This document shows, one piece after another, positions 48,755 through 57,167 of a stretch of 64,000 nt of DNA (positions are counted from its first letter, which is position 1; the number at the start of each line of letters is the position of its first letter). The DNA lies in NCBI RefSeq assembly GCF_001073155.1, contig NZ_JVEE01000044.1, positions 53,818 through 117,817 of the forward strand, in the 5' to 3' direction. Source of the DNA: Streptococcus parasanguinis. GTDB taxonomy: Bacteria; Bacillota; Bacilli; Lactobacillales; Streptococcaceae. The notes below the pieces were generated by a model. The model searched no databases and was not told the origin of the DNA. It saw only the letters and a program-made list of their open reading frames with translations. Made by a program: the position numbers and the translations under genes.

Positions 48755-49048
48755 CTACTTTGTCTTACAAAACTCTTGCAAAGCGCTTAACTCCAATTTT
48801 TTTCTTCCAACCCCTTCTTTAACAGAGTTTGAAAATTTTCCAGCCAAATCCGAATCAATAGTTCCAATAACCTGATCTAGAGAACTTTCAAGTTCTGTTA
48901 AACTAGATGAAATTCTTTTTTTAATGCTTTTTTGGTCAACAGTTGCCTTTGTTAAGGCTATTTTCCCCATAAATTTAACACTAAGAAGAGCTGCCATAAA
49001 ACGCTTATCTTCGTATGTTAAATCATTTGTAAGATCAATTTTCGACAT
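48755..49048 (-). CDS. Small helical T7SS-associated protein (TIGR04197/DUF3130-like)
   Basis: 97 residues from ATG 49048, preceded by AAAGGATATGT; a longer frame to 49084 lies inside the upstream gene. It is all-helical, starts MSKIDLTNDLTYEDKRF and has a hairpin-like middle (SSSLTELESSLDQVIGTID), similar in size and character to SACOL2603-type (TIGR04197/DUF3130) proteins that pair with T7SS effectors. It overlaps the preceding gene by 14 nt and ends the operon. A WXG motif is absent. Family call by pattern only. Confidence 0.6.
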   Translation of the reverse strand: MSKIDLTNDLTYEDKRFMAALLSVKFMGKIALTKATVDQKSIKKRISSSLTELESSLDQVIGTIDSDLAGKFSNSVKEGVGRKKLELSALQEFCKTK

Positions 49049-49424
49049 ACATATCCTTTCGTAATTTTGCAATCTCATTCGCATATTTTTCAGAGGCTAC
49101 CTGTAATTCTTTTTGTTTTAACTGATGCGCTTCCTCAATATGAGCTAGTTCGTGATAGTGCTCTACATTCAATTCTTCATAAACATCTGATAATTCCCGA
49201 TAATAATCCGATAAAATTTCCGTATTACCCATCGTCTTAGAGAAATATCCGACTTCCTCTTCCATCATTTCAATGTTTTGTTTTGTAAAACAATACTGAT
49301 CATGGATATGATTCATTCTTTTCTCTAGTTCTTTCATCTCCATTTTTAATTCTTCTTCAGTACCATTCCATTTTTCTTCTACTTCTCTAATCGCATTAAT
49401 GTATTCAATCTCTTTATTGCCCAT
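49035..49424 (-). CDS. Small coiled-coil T7SS partner-like protein
   Basis: 129 residues, almost entirely charged helix (EEKWNGTEEELKMEMKELEK, then ELNVEHYHELAHIEEAH). It resembles Lap2/DUF3958-like helical partners that bind LXG effectors. A WNG tripeptide at residues 19-21 is WxG-like, but near the N-terminus. It starts 3 bp after the lipase stop, so translation is probably coupled. Candidate targeting chaperone for the lipase (inference). Confidence 0.6.
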   Translation of the reverse strand: MGNKEIEYINAIREVEEKWNGTEEELKMEMKELEKRMNHIHDQYCFTKQNIEMMEEEVGYFSKTMGNTEILSDYYRELSDVYEELNVEHYHELAHIEEAHQLKQKELQVASEKYANEIAKLRKDMYVEN

Positions 49425-49427
49425 TAT

Positions 49428-50744
49428 TTACCATTGCAATTGAAGTTGGCTTGCCAGAGCAACATCCGTGCCTATTACAGTTGCAATTCCTTTCGCTATG
49501 TCTGTTGATAGACTAAAAATACTTTCTTTTATTTTTAGAGTATCTTTTTTAATTTTTTCTAATTCTGTGATGCGATTCGTCTCAATCGTTTCTTTTGTTG
49601 CACCAATTTGAGCAAGTGCGCTTATGATATCACTTTCTGTGCAACGGGTTCCTAATACAGTTGAACGGCAAGAAATTAATAATGTCTCCCAGGTTCCTTT
49701 TATATCTGCAATACCGAAATCACAGACAGCTAAAATATAATCAGAGGCTATGAGAGCAAATTCCTTCAGCGACTCCACTATTCCCATTGCCTGAGTCGTA
49801 TCCATGAAAATAAGGTCACTTCCAGAAAGTCCACTCTTTTTCCAAGACTCCAATGCTTGTTTCTTTAACTGCAGTTGTTCTTTTGTCTGCTTTATTCGAG
49901 CTAACCGATAGTCATCTAAACTCTCTTCTTTGACGTTCAAGTAGCCAGCCTTGTAGTCGTAGCCACCCCACATATGTTGTTTTCCTAAATTGCCTGCATC
50001 CTTACTGTCAATCCGAACAAGTGTTCCAACAACTCCTTCATTACCCTCTTCAGAATGTTCCCATGTGACCAAGTCACGCTTGTCTATAAAATTAAAAATT
50101 TTATATTTAATCTTATCGACCTGTTTCTTTTCTGCATCACTTAACTGTGGATAAAGGTTGGGCGCTTCATATATATAAGCCCCATCAATTCTATCTAAAT
50201 ATTTATCCTCTAAAGAACCCAGTGAAGATTGGAGATTTAAGCCCCCTAAAGAATGGGCAAAAAATTTGAAACGCGCATTCGGATATCGATCCATTGCTGC
50301 TTTTACTTCTTTCGAAGCCGCATCAAGCTGGGAAATTTTCCCAGTTTTTATCCCAAGTCTTTTAGCCATTGATATTTGTAATGCAGTCGGGGCATCGGTG
50401 AGCACCCAATCATCTACGGCCCCCATGAAATTTTTATCAAATTTAGCTTCCGATCCCTCAAACAAAATTGTTACTTCATGCACATCTTCTGGTCTGGTTT
50501 CATGAGTGATTTTTTTATCTGTCACAATATATCCATTTAAACCAGATAGAGCTCCTTGAAACCGTGCTTTCAAGTCTTCGAGAGAGGAAACCATATCCTC
50601 TTCTGGTGCCTGTCCAAAAACTTCAGAAACATAGCCTATTGTTTTTTCTTTTTCTCCATCACTCTCAATACTAACCTCTTTCCCAACATTAAATTTTGAG
50701 TACTCTTTCCACGCAATCCTATTTTTTTCTCGATCGGTATACAT
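49428..50744 (-). CDS. Putative type VII-secreted lipase effector with C-terminal helical targeting domain
   Basis: 438 residues, no Sec signal. Residues about 85-265 look like an alpha/beta-hydrolase lipase: the nucleophile elbow is FFAHSLGG (Ser165), with candidate Asp221/Asp224 in NFIDKRDLV and His257 in GKQHMWGG. Residues about 270-438 are helical and LXG-like, with Lys/Gln-rich helices and no catalytic motif. This toxin-first, targeting-last order matches the S. aureus T7SS lipase TslA rather than ordinary LXG toxins. GGAG lies 8 nt before the ATG. It follows the DUF1310 gene by 5 bp and precedes two small helical genes. The block is visibly AT-richer than relA and rsmE, suggesting acquisition. 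A housekeeping lipase is the alternative. Confidence 0.7.
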   Translation of the reverse strand: MYTDREKNRIAWKEYSKFNVGKEVSIESDGEKEKTIGYVSEVFGQAPEEDMVSSLEDLKARFQGALSGLNGYIVTDKKITHETRPEDVHEVTILFEGSEAKFDKNFMGAVDDWVLTDAPTALQISMAKRLGIKTGKISQLDAASKEVKAAMDRYPNARFKFFAHSLGGLNLQSSLGSLEDKYLDRIDGAYIYEAPNLYPQLSDAEKKQVDKIKYKIFNFIDKRDLVTWEHSEEGNEGVVGTLVRIDSKDAGNLGKQHMWGGYDYKAGYLNVKEESLDDYRLARIKQTKEQLQLKKQALESWKKSGLSGSDLIFMDTTQAMGIVESLKEFALIASDYILAVCDFGIADIKGTWETLLISCRSTVLGTRCTESDIISALAQIGATKETIETNRITELEKIKKDTLKIKESIFSLSTDIAKGIATVIGTDVALASQLQLQW

Positions 50745-50749
50745 TCCCT

Positions 50750-51154
50750 TTACTCCTCCATCAATTTTTGAAGACCTTCAGAGGCATCCATCCCCACGGA
50801 TTCAATCGGACCGTTTTTACTAGTCTTCCACAATCCTACGCTACCAGTTATCTCTTTATCTCCATTTATAGTCACATCAAACATAATCCCCCCCATCGGA
50901 TTGTGTTCGATCGTCTTGTCATCAATCTCATAGGAGCGGATCTTGCCTTTTTCTGTAAGCGCATTAGGATCTTTCAATTTCAGATCATGCTCAATCAACT
51001 TTTCCACTTCCTTACTATGCACGATCTGAACCATTTCATGTTGAAATTCAAGATGGTTTTTTACAAGTAAACCTACCCATATCAAAATTCCTAATAGCAA
51101 CACTCCAAATATATAACGACAATTTTTTATTTTTGGTTTCATCTCCATCATCAT
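50750..51154 (-). CDS. DUF1310-type membrane-anchored protein (copy 2), candidate immunity
   Basis: 134 residues; several Met codons at the start, so the N-terminus is uncertain by a few residues. One N-terminal membrane helix (YIFGVLLLGILIWVGLLV), then an outward-facing domain of about 95 residues with LKDPNALTEKGKIRSYEIDD and HNPMGGIMFDVTINGDKEI, which fits DUF1310. It is closely similar to the next gene upstream. Its position directly before a secreted lipase suggests a protective role at the membrane (inference). Confidence 0.7.
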   Translation of the reverse strand: MMMEMKPKIKNCRYIFGVLLLGILIWVGLLVKNHLEFQHEMVQIVHSKEVEKLIEHDLKLKDPNALTEKGKIRSYEIDDKTIEHNPMGGIMFDVTINGDKEITGSVGLWKTSKNGPIESVGMDASEGLQKLMEE

Positions 51155-51199
51155 AAATTCCTAGTCGTATCGCTTTACATTATTTAGTTTTCAATTTTA

Positions 51200-51592
51200 T
51201 TACTCTTCCATAAGTTCTTGAAACCCTACAGAAGTACTCATCCCTACAGATCTAATCGGTCCATCTTCACTACGCTTCCTCAATCCCATACTTCCAGTTA
51301 TTTCTTTATCTCCATTTATTATCACCTCAAACATAATCCCTCCCATTGGATTGTGTTCGATCGTTTCATCATCAATTTTATACGATTGAATTTTTCCTGT
51401 TTCTGTAAACGCGTCCGGATCTTCCTGTTTCAAATCATGTACAATTAACTCTTTCACTTCCTCACTATGTACAATTCGGATCATTTCTTGTTGGAAATCT
51501 AGATGATCCTTTACTTTTGACCCAACCCAGATCAAGAGTCCAACAACTATCACAGAAAATATCAAACGTCGTCTATTCTCTTTTTTATTCAT
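51200..51592 (-). CDS. DUF1310-type membrane-anchored protein (copy 1), candidate immunity
   Basis: 130 residues, paralogue of the gene at 50750, with the same layout: basic N-terminus MNKKENRRR, membrane helix (LIFSVIVVGLLIWVG), and a conserved outer domain (TIEHNPMGGIMFEVIINGDK, then SVGFQELMEE). AAGGAGAGG precedes the ATG. First gene of the five-gene operon; a weak -10 (TATAAA) lies about 25 bp upstream. Tandem copies are common for immunity genes facing varied toxins. Confidence 0.7.
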   Translation of the reverse strand: MNKKENRRRLIFSVIVVGLLIWVGSKVKDHLDFQQEMIRIVHSEEVKELIVHDLKQEDPDAFTETGKIQSYKIDDETIEHNPMGGIMFEVIINGDKEITGSMGLRKRSEDGPIRSVGMSTSVGFQELMEE

Positions 51593-51654
51593 ATGAATCC
51601 TCTCCTTACTTTTATAATTCGTAAAAATTTTTGAAAATAGAAGATTTTTGTAAA

Positions 51655-51693
51655 AAAAAACTAACGAAGCGATTCCTTCACTTCGTTAGTTCA
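51655..51693 (-). terminator. rsmE terminator
   Basis: ACTAACGAAG pairs with CTTCGTTAGT and is followed by nine T on the minus strand; the stem overlaps the end of rsmE. It separates rsmE from the T7SS lipase operon. Confidence 0.85.
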
Positions 51694-52429
51694 TTAATTC
51701 TGTGACAACACTCACTGCGCTAAGAGCGTAGAGTGGAGCTGTTTCTGCTCGAAGGATGCGAGGCCCAAGCCCTGCTAACACCGCTCCTTTAGCTGTAAAA
51801 CTTTCAATTTCTGCAGGGGAGAGGCCTCCCTCTGGCCCAAAGATAAAGAGCAATTTGCTTCCAGCTTCCAATCCGGTCAGAGACTGAAGTAAAGCTGCTG
51901 ATTCACCTTCTTTGGCAGACTCTTCATAGGCCACCACGATGCGGTCAAACTGGTCCAGTTGAGCCAGAAAGTCTGCCTTTTTCTCAAAAAGGGTAATACT
52001 TGGGACCAGATTGCGTTTGCTTTGCTCGGCTGCTCCAAGGGCGATTTTTTCTAGTTTTTCGACCTTCTTGCCCAATTTTTTGCCATCCCACTTAGCGACT
52101 GACCAGTCCGCAGGGAAGGCCCAGATTTGGCTAGCACCGAGTTCGGTTACTTTCTGAGTGATGAACTCGAGCTTGTCTCCCTTGGGAAATCCTGATGCGA
52201 TGGTCACTTGAACTGGCAGTTCCACATTGTCTGCTAATTCCTCGATTAGCTCTAACTGACGGGATTCTACATTGACCACGCGCGCCAAGCGCTTGATCCC
52301 ATCATCAAAGACCAAAATCACCTCATCATCTTCTTTCAGGCGCATAACCTGAAACATGTGCTTGCTGGTTTCCTTGTCCTCTATGGTGACAGGTGAGCTA
52401 GCCAAACCTTTTACAAAATACTGCTGCAT
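51686..52429 (-). CDS. rsmE: 16S rRNA (uracil-1498-N3)-methyltransferase
   Basis: 247 residues from ATG 52429, with GGAGG five nt upstream inside the last codons of prmA. SPOUT-fold methyltransferase that modifies U1498 of 16S rRNA in the assembled 30S subunit. The AdoMet knot region is LLFIFGPEGGLSPAEIESF (near residues 190-208) and LGPRILRAETAPLYAL follows. Coupled to prmA, as is usual. Confidence 0.95.
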   Translation of the reverse strand: MQQYFVKGLASSPVTIEDKETSKHMFQVMRLKEDDEVILVFDDGIKRLARVVNVESRQLELIEELADNVELPVQVTIASGFPKGDKLEFITQKVTELGASQIWAFPADWSVAKWDGKKLGKKVEKLEKIALGAAEQSKRNLVPSITLFEKKADFLAQLDQFDRIVVAYEESAKEGESAALLQSLTGLEAGSKLLFIFGPEGGLSPAEIESFTAKGAVLAGLGPRILRAETAPLYALSAVSVVTELMN

Positions 52430-52430
52430 G

Positions 52431-53381
52431 CTAGCCTCCAATCACACCGGAGACATCCTTGGTCTTCTTGAAGACGCAGGCATTCCATTCCCCTTGGATC
52501 ATGTGGGTTTCAAGGAAAAATCCAGCTGACTCAGCCGACTCACGCACCATGTCCCACTTGTCCTTGATAATGCCACTCATGATCAGGTAACCTTCGTCCT
52601 TGACCAAACGATAAGCATCCTCTGTCAGATGGATAAGGATATCCGCCAAGATGTTGGCCACGATGACATCTGCCTCAATCTCCACACCCTTGAGCAAATC
52701 GCCTGGGGCTACATGGATGTTTTCCATGCCCGGATTGAGCTCAATATTTTCCTGAGCGACGCGAACCGCTACATCATCCAAGTCATAGGCAAAGATTTCC
52801 TTGGCACCGAGAAGGGAGCTGGCAATGGAAAGGACGCCTGATCCTGTCCCCACATCTAGCACTGTCTCCCCGCCACGAAGGACTTGCTCCAAGGCGAAGA
52901 GGCTCATTTTGGTTGTTGGGTGGGTTCCTGTTCCAAAGGCCATACCAGGATCCAGCTTGATAATCTTTTCTCCAGCAGTTGCCTCATAGTCTGTCCATGA
53001 TGGCACGATGGTCAAGTCATGAGTGATGCGAGCTGGTTCATAGTATTTCTTCCAGTTGTCTGCCCAGTCTTCCTCAGCCAAGGCAGTCGTCCCCATCTTG
53101 ACCTCTCCTAAATCCATAAAGTCAGTCAATTCTGCGAGCCGAGTCTGCAAGTCCGCTTCAACCGCTGCTACATCAACCGTTTCCGGGTAGTAGGCTGTCA
53201 CCACGATTTCTTCTTGCTGCTCGACATCAGGAAAAATCTCACCGAAGCGGTCCACATTGCCCACATAGTCCATGCTGTCCTCGATTGCAACCCCTTGGGC
53301 CCCTAATTCAATCAAGAGGTTAGAGACCAACTCCTCCCCCTCACGTTTCACTGTAACTTTTAACTCTTGCCATGTTTCCAT
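52431..53381 (-). CDS. prmA: Ribosomal protein L11 methyltransferase
   Basis: 316 residues from the ATG beginning METWQELKV; longer starts have no better ribosome site and the pneumococcal protein has the same length. It trimethylates L11. The AdoMet motif [21 protein letters not shown] and the catalytic-region [10 protein letters not shown] are present. First gene of prmA-rsmE. Confidence 0.95.
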   Translation of the reverse strand: METWQELKVTVKREGEELVSNLLIELGAQGVAIEDSMDYVGNVDRFGEIFPDVEQQEEIVVTAYYPETVDVAAVEADLQTRLAELTDFMDLGEVKMGTTALAEEDWADNWKKYYEPARITHDLTIVPSWTDYEATAGEKIIKLDPGMAFGTGTHPTTKMSLFALEQVLRGGETVLDVGTGSGVLSIASSLLGAKEIFAYDLDDVAVRVAQENIELNPGMENIHVAPGDLLKGVEIEADVIVANILADILIHLTEDAYRLVKDEGYLIMSGIIKDKWDMVRESAESAGFFLETHMIQGEWNACVFKKTKDVSGVIGG

Positions 53382-53518
53382 CATTAAGATACCAAGCCCG
53401 TAAAACACAAAGCCAAAATAGGAAACTCTCTGAAGACACTTGTGTCTAAGAGAAGTTTATCTTTTTGGCACCGTGTTTAGGGCGGGTTCAGTTTAGAAAT
53501 TTAACCGAACCATCCTTT

Positions 53519-53992
53519 CTATTTCTCTATCAATTTTTTCATGTAGACCATATCCATGCCTTCTTTTTCAGGCTCGATATGGGTTTGATGGTAGCCATTC
53601 TTCTCGTAAAAGGCGACCATGCCTGCATCCTGTAACACCGTACACAAATCCCATTGTCTAACGGTTGAAAATTCCTCTTCTAGCAATCGCAATCCTTCAG
53701 ATCCATATCCTTTTCCCTGATACGGAGGCAGAATCGCTGCGGTCCCCAACCAAGCTTCCGTTAACTCTTCATTGGTATGAATTCGTAAAAAACCAATCTT
53801 CTCTTCGTCTTCTTTCACAAAGTAGTAATAGCTATAGGGACGCTCAACTAATTTCCATTTGATTCGCTCGCGATCTTCTAGATAGGGATCATATTCATCT
53901 TGGTATTTGTCATAGACCGCCTTAAAACTGGCTCTTTGAATGGCAATAATGGTTTCTAAATCCTCTGCTCCTGCTCGTTCTAGTCTAATCAT
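53519..53992 (-). CDS. GNAT-family N-acetyltransferase
   Basis: 157 residues with a GNAT fold; the acetyl-CoA loop is AAILPPYQGKGYGSEGL (Q/R-x-x-G-x-G/A, near residues 86-102), and a C-terminal DAGMVAFYEKNGYHQT typical of the family. The acceptor is unknown. Single gene. Confidence 0.85.
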   Translation of the reverse strand: MIRLERAGAEDLETIIAIQRASFKAVYDKYQDEYDPYLEDRERIKWKLVERPYSYYYFVKEDEEKIGFLRIHTNEELTEAWLGTAAILPPYQGKGYGSEGLRLLEEEFSTVRQWDLCTVLQDAGMVAFYEKNGYHQTHIEPEKEGMDMVYMKKLIEK

Positions 53993-54056
53993 AGTTTTCC
54001 TCGCATAATTTTATTTTTTGCCATGAACTAAAGTTCTAAAATCCATCAGATATTTT

Positions 54057-54875
54057 CTAGTCTTCCTTACATTCCTTCAGCACATCTGCATAATATCTTT
54101 TCATCGCCTTGTGAAGTTGTCTCTTGTATCGACCAATCTTATGGTAATGGACTGAAAGATATGTCGGTATGAATAAAACAACAAACAATACTAAAAAAAC
54201 CAAGGCCAAAACAACATCATCTAGTCTTCTAAAATTTCCCCCAGCAACCATGATTGGAAAGAAGAAGATCATAAAAATAACGATTAGTTTTGCTATAAAA
54301 AATGCTTCTTCTTTCCGCTCTCTCATCCTTAAAAAATCTTTATAGATGGCCGTAGCTTCTTCTCTGCTGTATTGCCCATTCTCTAACTTTCTTTTGACAT
54401 CCTTATCCAAACTTGTCGTGGTTAAAACAGGCCCGTCTATATTTTCCTCCACATAATCACGTACTCGTTCTTGCAACTGCGGAACAACCCGATCTGAAGT
54501 TAAAAACTCTTCAAAGCTCACTAACTTATAGCCCTGTCCCTCATCTCCAAAGTCGATGCGGTCAAACTCTTCTTGGGCTAGATTGCCAACTAGAAAAACA
54601 AACTGTTTCTTCTCATCCAAGATGCCAGGATAGATCCCAGACCAGATGACGTCATCTTTCGACAGTTGGATGTTCAATTCCTCATAAACCTCACGCGCCA
54701 CACACTCAAAAGGTGTCTCATTTCCTTCCCGACCACCACCTGGCAAGTCCCACATATTGGGGTATGGAATCGTTTCTTTATCATCGCGCAAGATGGTCAA
54801 AATTTGCCCCTCACAAATCAAGGCAATTTTACAACCCGTAAATTCGAATCGTGCTTCTAAGCAATCCTCAAGCAT
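54057..54875 (-). CDS. Nudix hydrolase fused to a two-helix membrane domain
   Basis: 272 residues. Residues about 10-140 are a Nudix domain whose box GGREGNETPFECVAREVYEE has all catalytic Glu residues; the Gly near the end of the box is Asn. It would hydrolyse a nucleoside-diphosphate derivative. Residues about 165-190 form a short helical hairpin (NGQYSREEATAIYKDFLRMR), and residues about 192-245 hold two membrane helices, followed by a basic tail. Membrane-tethered Nudix proteins are uncommon; substrate unknown. It starts 12 bp after the DUF3013 gene, so probably cotranscribed. Confidence 0.8.
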   Translation of the reverse strand: MLEDCLEARFEFTGCKIALICEGQILTILRDDKETIPYPNMWDLPGGGREGNETPFECVAREVYEELNIQLSKDDVIWSGIYPGILDEKKQFVFLVGNLAQEEFDRIDFGDEGQGYKLVSFEEFLTSDRVVPQLQERVRDYVEENIDGPVLTTTSLDKDVKRKLENGQYSREEATAIYKDFLRMRERKEEAFFIAKLIVIFMIFFFPIMVAGGNFRRLDDVVLALVFLVLFVVLFIPTYLSVHYHKIGRYKRQLHKAMKRYYADVLKECKED

Positions 54876-54887
54876 GAGCTTTCCCTC

Positions 54888-55358
54888 CTAGTATCTCGGA
54901 TAAGGATAAAAGGTGCTTTCTTCTAGGCCAACTTTGCCTTCTTCAAAAACTTCTTGGTTCCAGACGATCTCAAAGCTCTCTGCTTCTTCGTCTGCTAAGA
55001 AATCCATGAGCTCATCCAAGGCCAGCTCAGCTGTATCTCTAAGGAAAGTCGCAAAATAGGCTAGAAACTCACGAGACAAGCCTTTTTTAGGCTCATAAGG
55101 AATCGCTGTTAAATAGGCATCTTCCTCCACATGAGACTTGGCTGGATTGTAGAAGATAACGGCTTCTTCAAAGAAAATATCCTCATCAGATTCTTCGCCA
55201 GCTTCATCAACCAGGGCAACCCCTCCCGTATTCTGTGCTTCCAAGAGAAAAGCCACTTCTACCGCATGGTTTTTCTTATCCCAATTGATCTCAAAATCAA
55301 AAGGAAAAACCTTGTCCATCTCCTCTTCTAAAACATCCAAAAATCCGTATTTAGACAT
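54888..55358 (-). CDS. DUF3013 family protein
   Basis: 156 residues, very acidic (many Asp/Glu runs such as DEAGEESDEDIFFEE), soluble, no catalytic motif visible. It matches the lactic-acid-bacterial DUF3013 family in length and in the ends (MSKYGFLDVLEEEMDKVFPF; STFYPYPRY). Function unknown. Divergent from rarA. Confidence 0.85.
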   Translation of the reverse strand: MSKYGFLDVLEEEMDKVFPFDFEINWDKKNHAVEVAFLLEAQNTGGVALVDEAGEESDEDIFFEEAVIFYNPAKSHVEEDAYLTAIPYEPKKGLSREFLAYFATFLRDTAELALDELMDFLADEEAESFEIVWNQEVFEEGKVGLEESTFYPYPRY

Positions 55359-55472
55359 AGCGTCCTCTTTCTAATTTCCCACTCTTAGAGCGGAATATGA
55401 TACAATAGTTACTACAATCTTACCATAAAAACCGCCTCTTTGAAAGGAGACAAAGCTAGAAAGGAGAAGGAA

Positions 55473-56744
55473 ATGCCCGACAATCTCGCACTCCGTATGC
55501 GACCACGAACGATCGATCAAGTCATCGGTCAACAGCACCTGGTCGGAGAAGGCAAAATCATCCGCCGTATGGTGGAGGCCAATCGTCTATCCTCTATGAT
55601 TCTCTATGGACCTCCGGGGATCGGAAAGACCAGTATTGCTTCTGCGATCGCAGGAACGACCAAGTATGCCTTTCGGACCTTTAATGCAACGGTTGACAGT
55701 AAAAAACGCCTCCAAGAAATCGCAGAGGAGGCCAAATTTTCTGGTGGCTTAGTCCTTCTTTTGGACGAAATCCATCGCCTTGATAAAACCAAGCAAGATT
55801 TTCTCCTGCCTTTGCTCGAAAGCGGTCTGGTCATCATGATCGGTGCAACGACTGAAAATCCCTTTTTCTCTGTCACACCCGCTATTCGTAGCCGCGTACA
55901 AATCTTTGAGCTGGAACCTTTGACGATGGAGGAGGTCAAGCAAGCTCTAAAAACGGCGCTAGATGATCCCGAGCGTGGCTTTGATTTTCCAGTCGTGCTC
56001 GATGAGGACGCTTTGGATTTCATCGCTACTTCGACCAATGGAGATCTTCGTTCCGCCTTTAATTCTCTCGATCTGGCGGTACTGTCGACCTCTGAAAATG
56101 CAGAAGGAATTCGCCATATTACGCTAGAGATCATGGAAAACAGCCTCCAGCGCAGCTACATCACTATGGACAAAGATGGAGACGGCCACTACGACGTGCT
56201 CTCTGCTCTGCAAAAATCTATCCGTGGTTCGGATGTCGATGCTAGTCTCCACTATGCCGCTCGTTTGATCGAAGCCGGAGATCTACCCAGTCTAGCTCGT
56301 CGCTTGACTGTCATTGCTTATGAGGATATCGGTCTGGCCAATCCAGATGCGCAGATTCATACCGTAACAGCCCTTCAAGCCGCTGAGCGCATCGGCTTTC
56401 CCGAGGCCCGCATTCTTATCGCCAACATCGTCATCGATCTAGCCCTTTCGCCTAAATCCAACTCAGCCTACGTTGCCATGGACAAGGCGCTGGCTGATCT
56501 TAGAAGTTCTGGCAACCTTCCTATTCCTCGCCACCTCCGCGATGGTCATTATGCTGGAAGCAAGGAACTGGGAAATGCGCAAAACTATAAATATCCCCAC
56601 AACTACCCTGGCAACTGGGTCAATCAGGACTACCTGCCAGACAAGCTCAAACACGCGTCCTACTTTATTCCCAATGAAAACGGCAAATACGAGCGTGCTC
56701 TTGGAGCCACCAAGGAGAAGATTGATCAACTTAAGAAAAAGTGA
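55473..56744 (+). CDS. rarA: Replication-associated recombination protein A
   Basis: 423 residues from ATG 55473 (MPDNLALRMRP), with AAGGAGAAGG just upstream; an earlier frame start adds 11 non-conserved residues. AAA+ ATPase (RarA/MgsA) acting at stalled forks. Walker A is GPPGIGKTS (near residue 47), Walker B LLLDEIHR, and the sensor GATTENPFFSV. The C-terminal tetramerisation domain (NYPGNWVNQDYLP) is present. Confidence 0.95.
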   Translation: MPDNLALRMRPRTIDQVIGQQHLVGEGKIIRRMVEANRLSSMILYGPPGIGKTSIASAIAGTTKYAFRTFNATVDSKKRLQEIAEEAKFSGGLVLLLDEIHRLDKTKQDFLLPLLESGLVIMIGATTENPFFSVTPAIRSRVQIFELEPLTMEEVKQALKTALDDPERGFDFPVVLDEDALDFIATSTNGDLRSAFNSLDLAVLSTSENAEGIRHITLEIMENSLQRSYITMDKDGDGHYDVLSALQKSIRGSDVDASLHYAARLIEAGDLPSLARRLTVIAYEDIGLANPDAQIHTVTALQAAERIGFPEARILIANIVIDLALSPKSNSAYVAMDKALADLRSSGNLPIPRHLRDGHYAGSKELGNAQNYKYPHNYPGNWVNQDYLPDKLKHASYFIPNENGKYERALGATKEKIDQLKKK

Positions 56745-56773
56745 CATCGGTTTCAAAAAATTGAGATTTTCCC

Positions 56774-56801
56774 TTGAAATATTTTCAAAATGTGGTATCA
56801 T
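56774..56801 (+). promoter_or_regulatory. Promoter of 6S RNA
   Basis: TTGAAA (56774-56779) and TATCAT (56796-56801) with a 16-nt spacer, directly before the RNA. Confidence 0.6.
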
Positions 56802-56808
56802 ATACATA

Positions 56809-57006
56809 TAGAAACGCTGTGGTGTACGACTTCACACTTAAGTGTTGACCGACTATTTTTTGTATTATTAGGGAAACAAAAGACTTCTGGCAGTATGCAG
56901 GCCGTTTCACGCGGAAGCAGCTAAGTCAGAGCGAGTTGCCCACCTGCTTAATTGCGCGGGTTCAATACAAATCGTGAAGTTTCGGCACCAATACAGCTTT
57001 TTATAT
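56809..57006 (+). ncRNA. ssrS: 6S RNA
   Basis: About 198 nt, starting near CGCTGTGGTGTACGACTTCA and ending CACCAATACAGC then TTTTT. The two ends pair (GCTGTGGTG with CACC...ACAGC), and the interior has the long imperfect rod with AGGGAAACAAAAGACTTC that I recognise from streptococcal 6S RNA. It binds RNA polymerase and mimics an open promoter. It is not tmRNA: there is no tRNA-like end or tag frame. Ends are approximate. Confidence 0.75.
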
Positions 57007-57010
57007 TTGC

Positions 57011-57083
57011 CTCCTTAGCTCAGTTGGTAGAGCAGTAGACTCTTAATCTATGGGTCACAGGTTCGAGCCCTGTAGGGGGCATC
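57011..57083 (+). tRNA. tRNA-Lys (CUU)
   Basis: Full cloverleaf: acceptor GCCTCCT/AGGGGGC, D stem GCTC/GAGC, anticodon loop CTCTTAA (anticodon CTT), T arm ACAGG-TTCGAGC-CCTGT. CCA is not encoded. Its last bases are the left attachment core of the integrated element. Confidence 0.95.
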
Positions 57084-57084
57084 T
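57073..57084 (+). repeat. attL core direct repeat
   Basis: TGTAGGGGGCAT, covering the 3' end of tRNA-Lys; identical to 61526-61537. Confidence 0.85.
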
Positions 57085-57097
57085 AAATCAACAGGAA

Positions 57098-57127
57098 AAA
57101 GCCTTGATTTAAAAGGCTTTTTTGCTT
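57098..57127 (+). terminator. Terminator after tRNA-Lys, supplied by the element
   Basis: AAAAAGCCTT-gattta-AAAGGCTTTTTT. A near copy lies just outside the right end (61550), so the element replaced the tRNA's own terminator with a similar one. Confidence 0.75.
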
Positions 57128-57139
57128 GTCTATAACTGA

Positions 57140-57159
57140 TTTGCCCCATCATTTGCCCC
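57140..57159. repeat. Paired TTTGCCCC repeats, left end
   Basis: TTTGCCCC at 57140 and 57152, spaced 12 bp. The same pair, spaced 11 bp, lies at 61403-61421 near the right end. Likely integrase arm-binding sites. Confidence 0.6.
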
Positions 57160-57167
57160 ACATTTTT

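Noticed and set aside
55604..56134. 176-codon minus-strand ORF
   Set aside because: Antisense shadow of rarA, Ser/Arg-rich low-complexity translation.
56809..57006. tmRNA
   Set aside because: No tRNA-like ends, no tag reading frame; the paired ends and rod-like interior fit 6S RNA.
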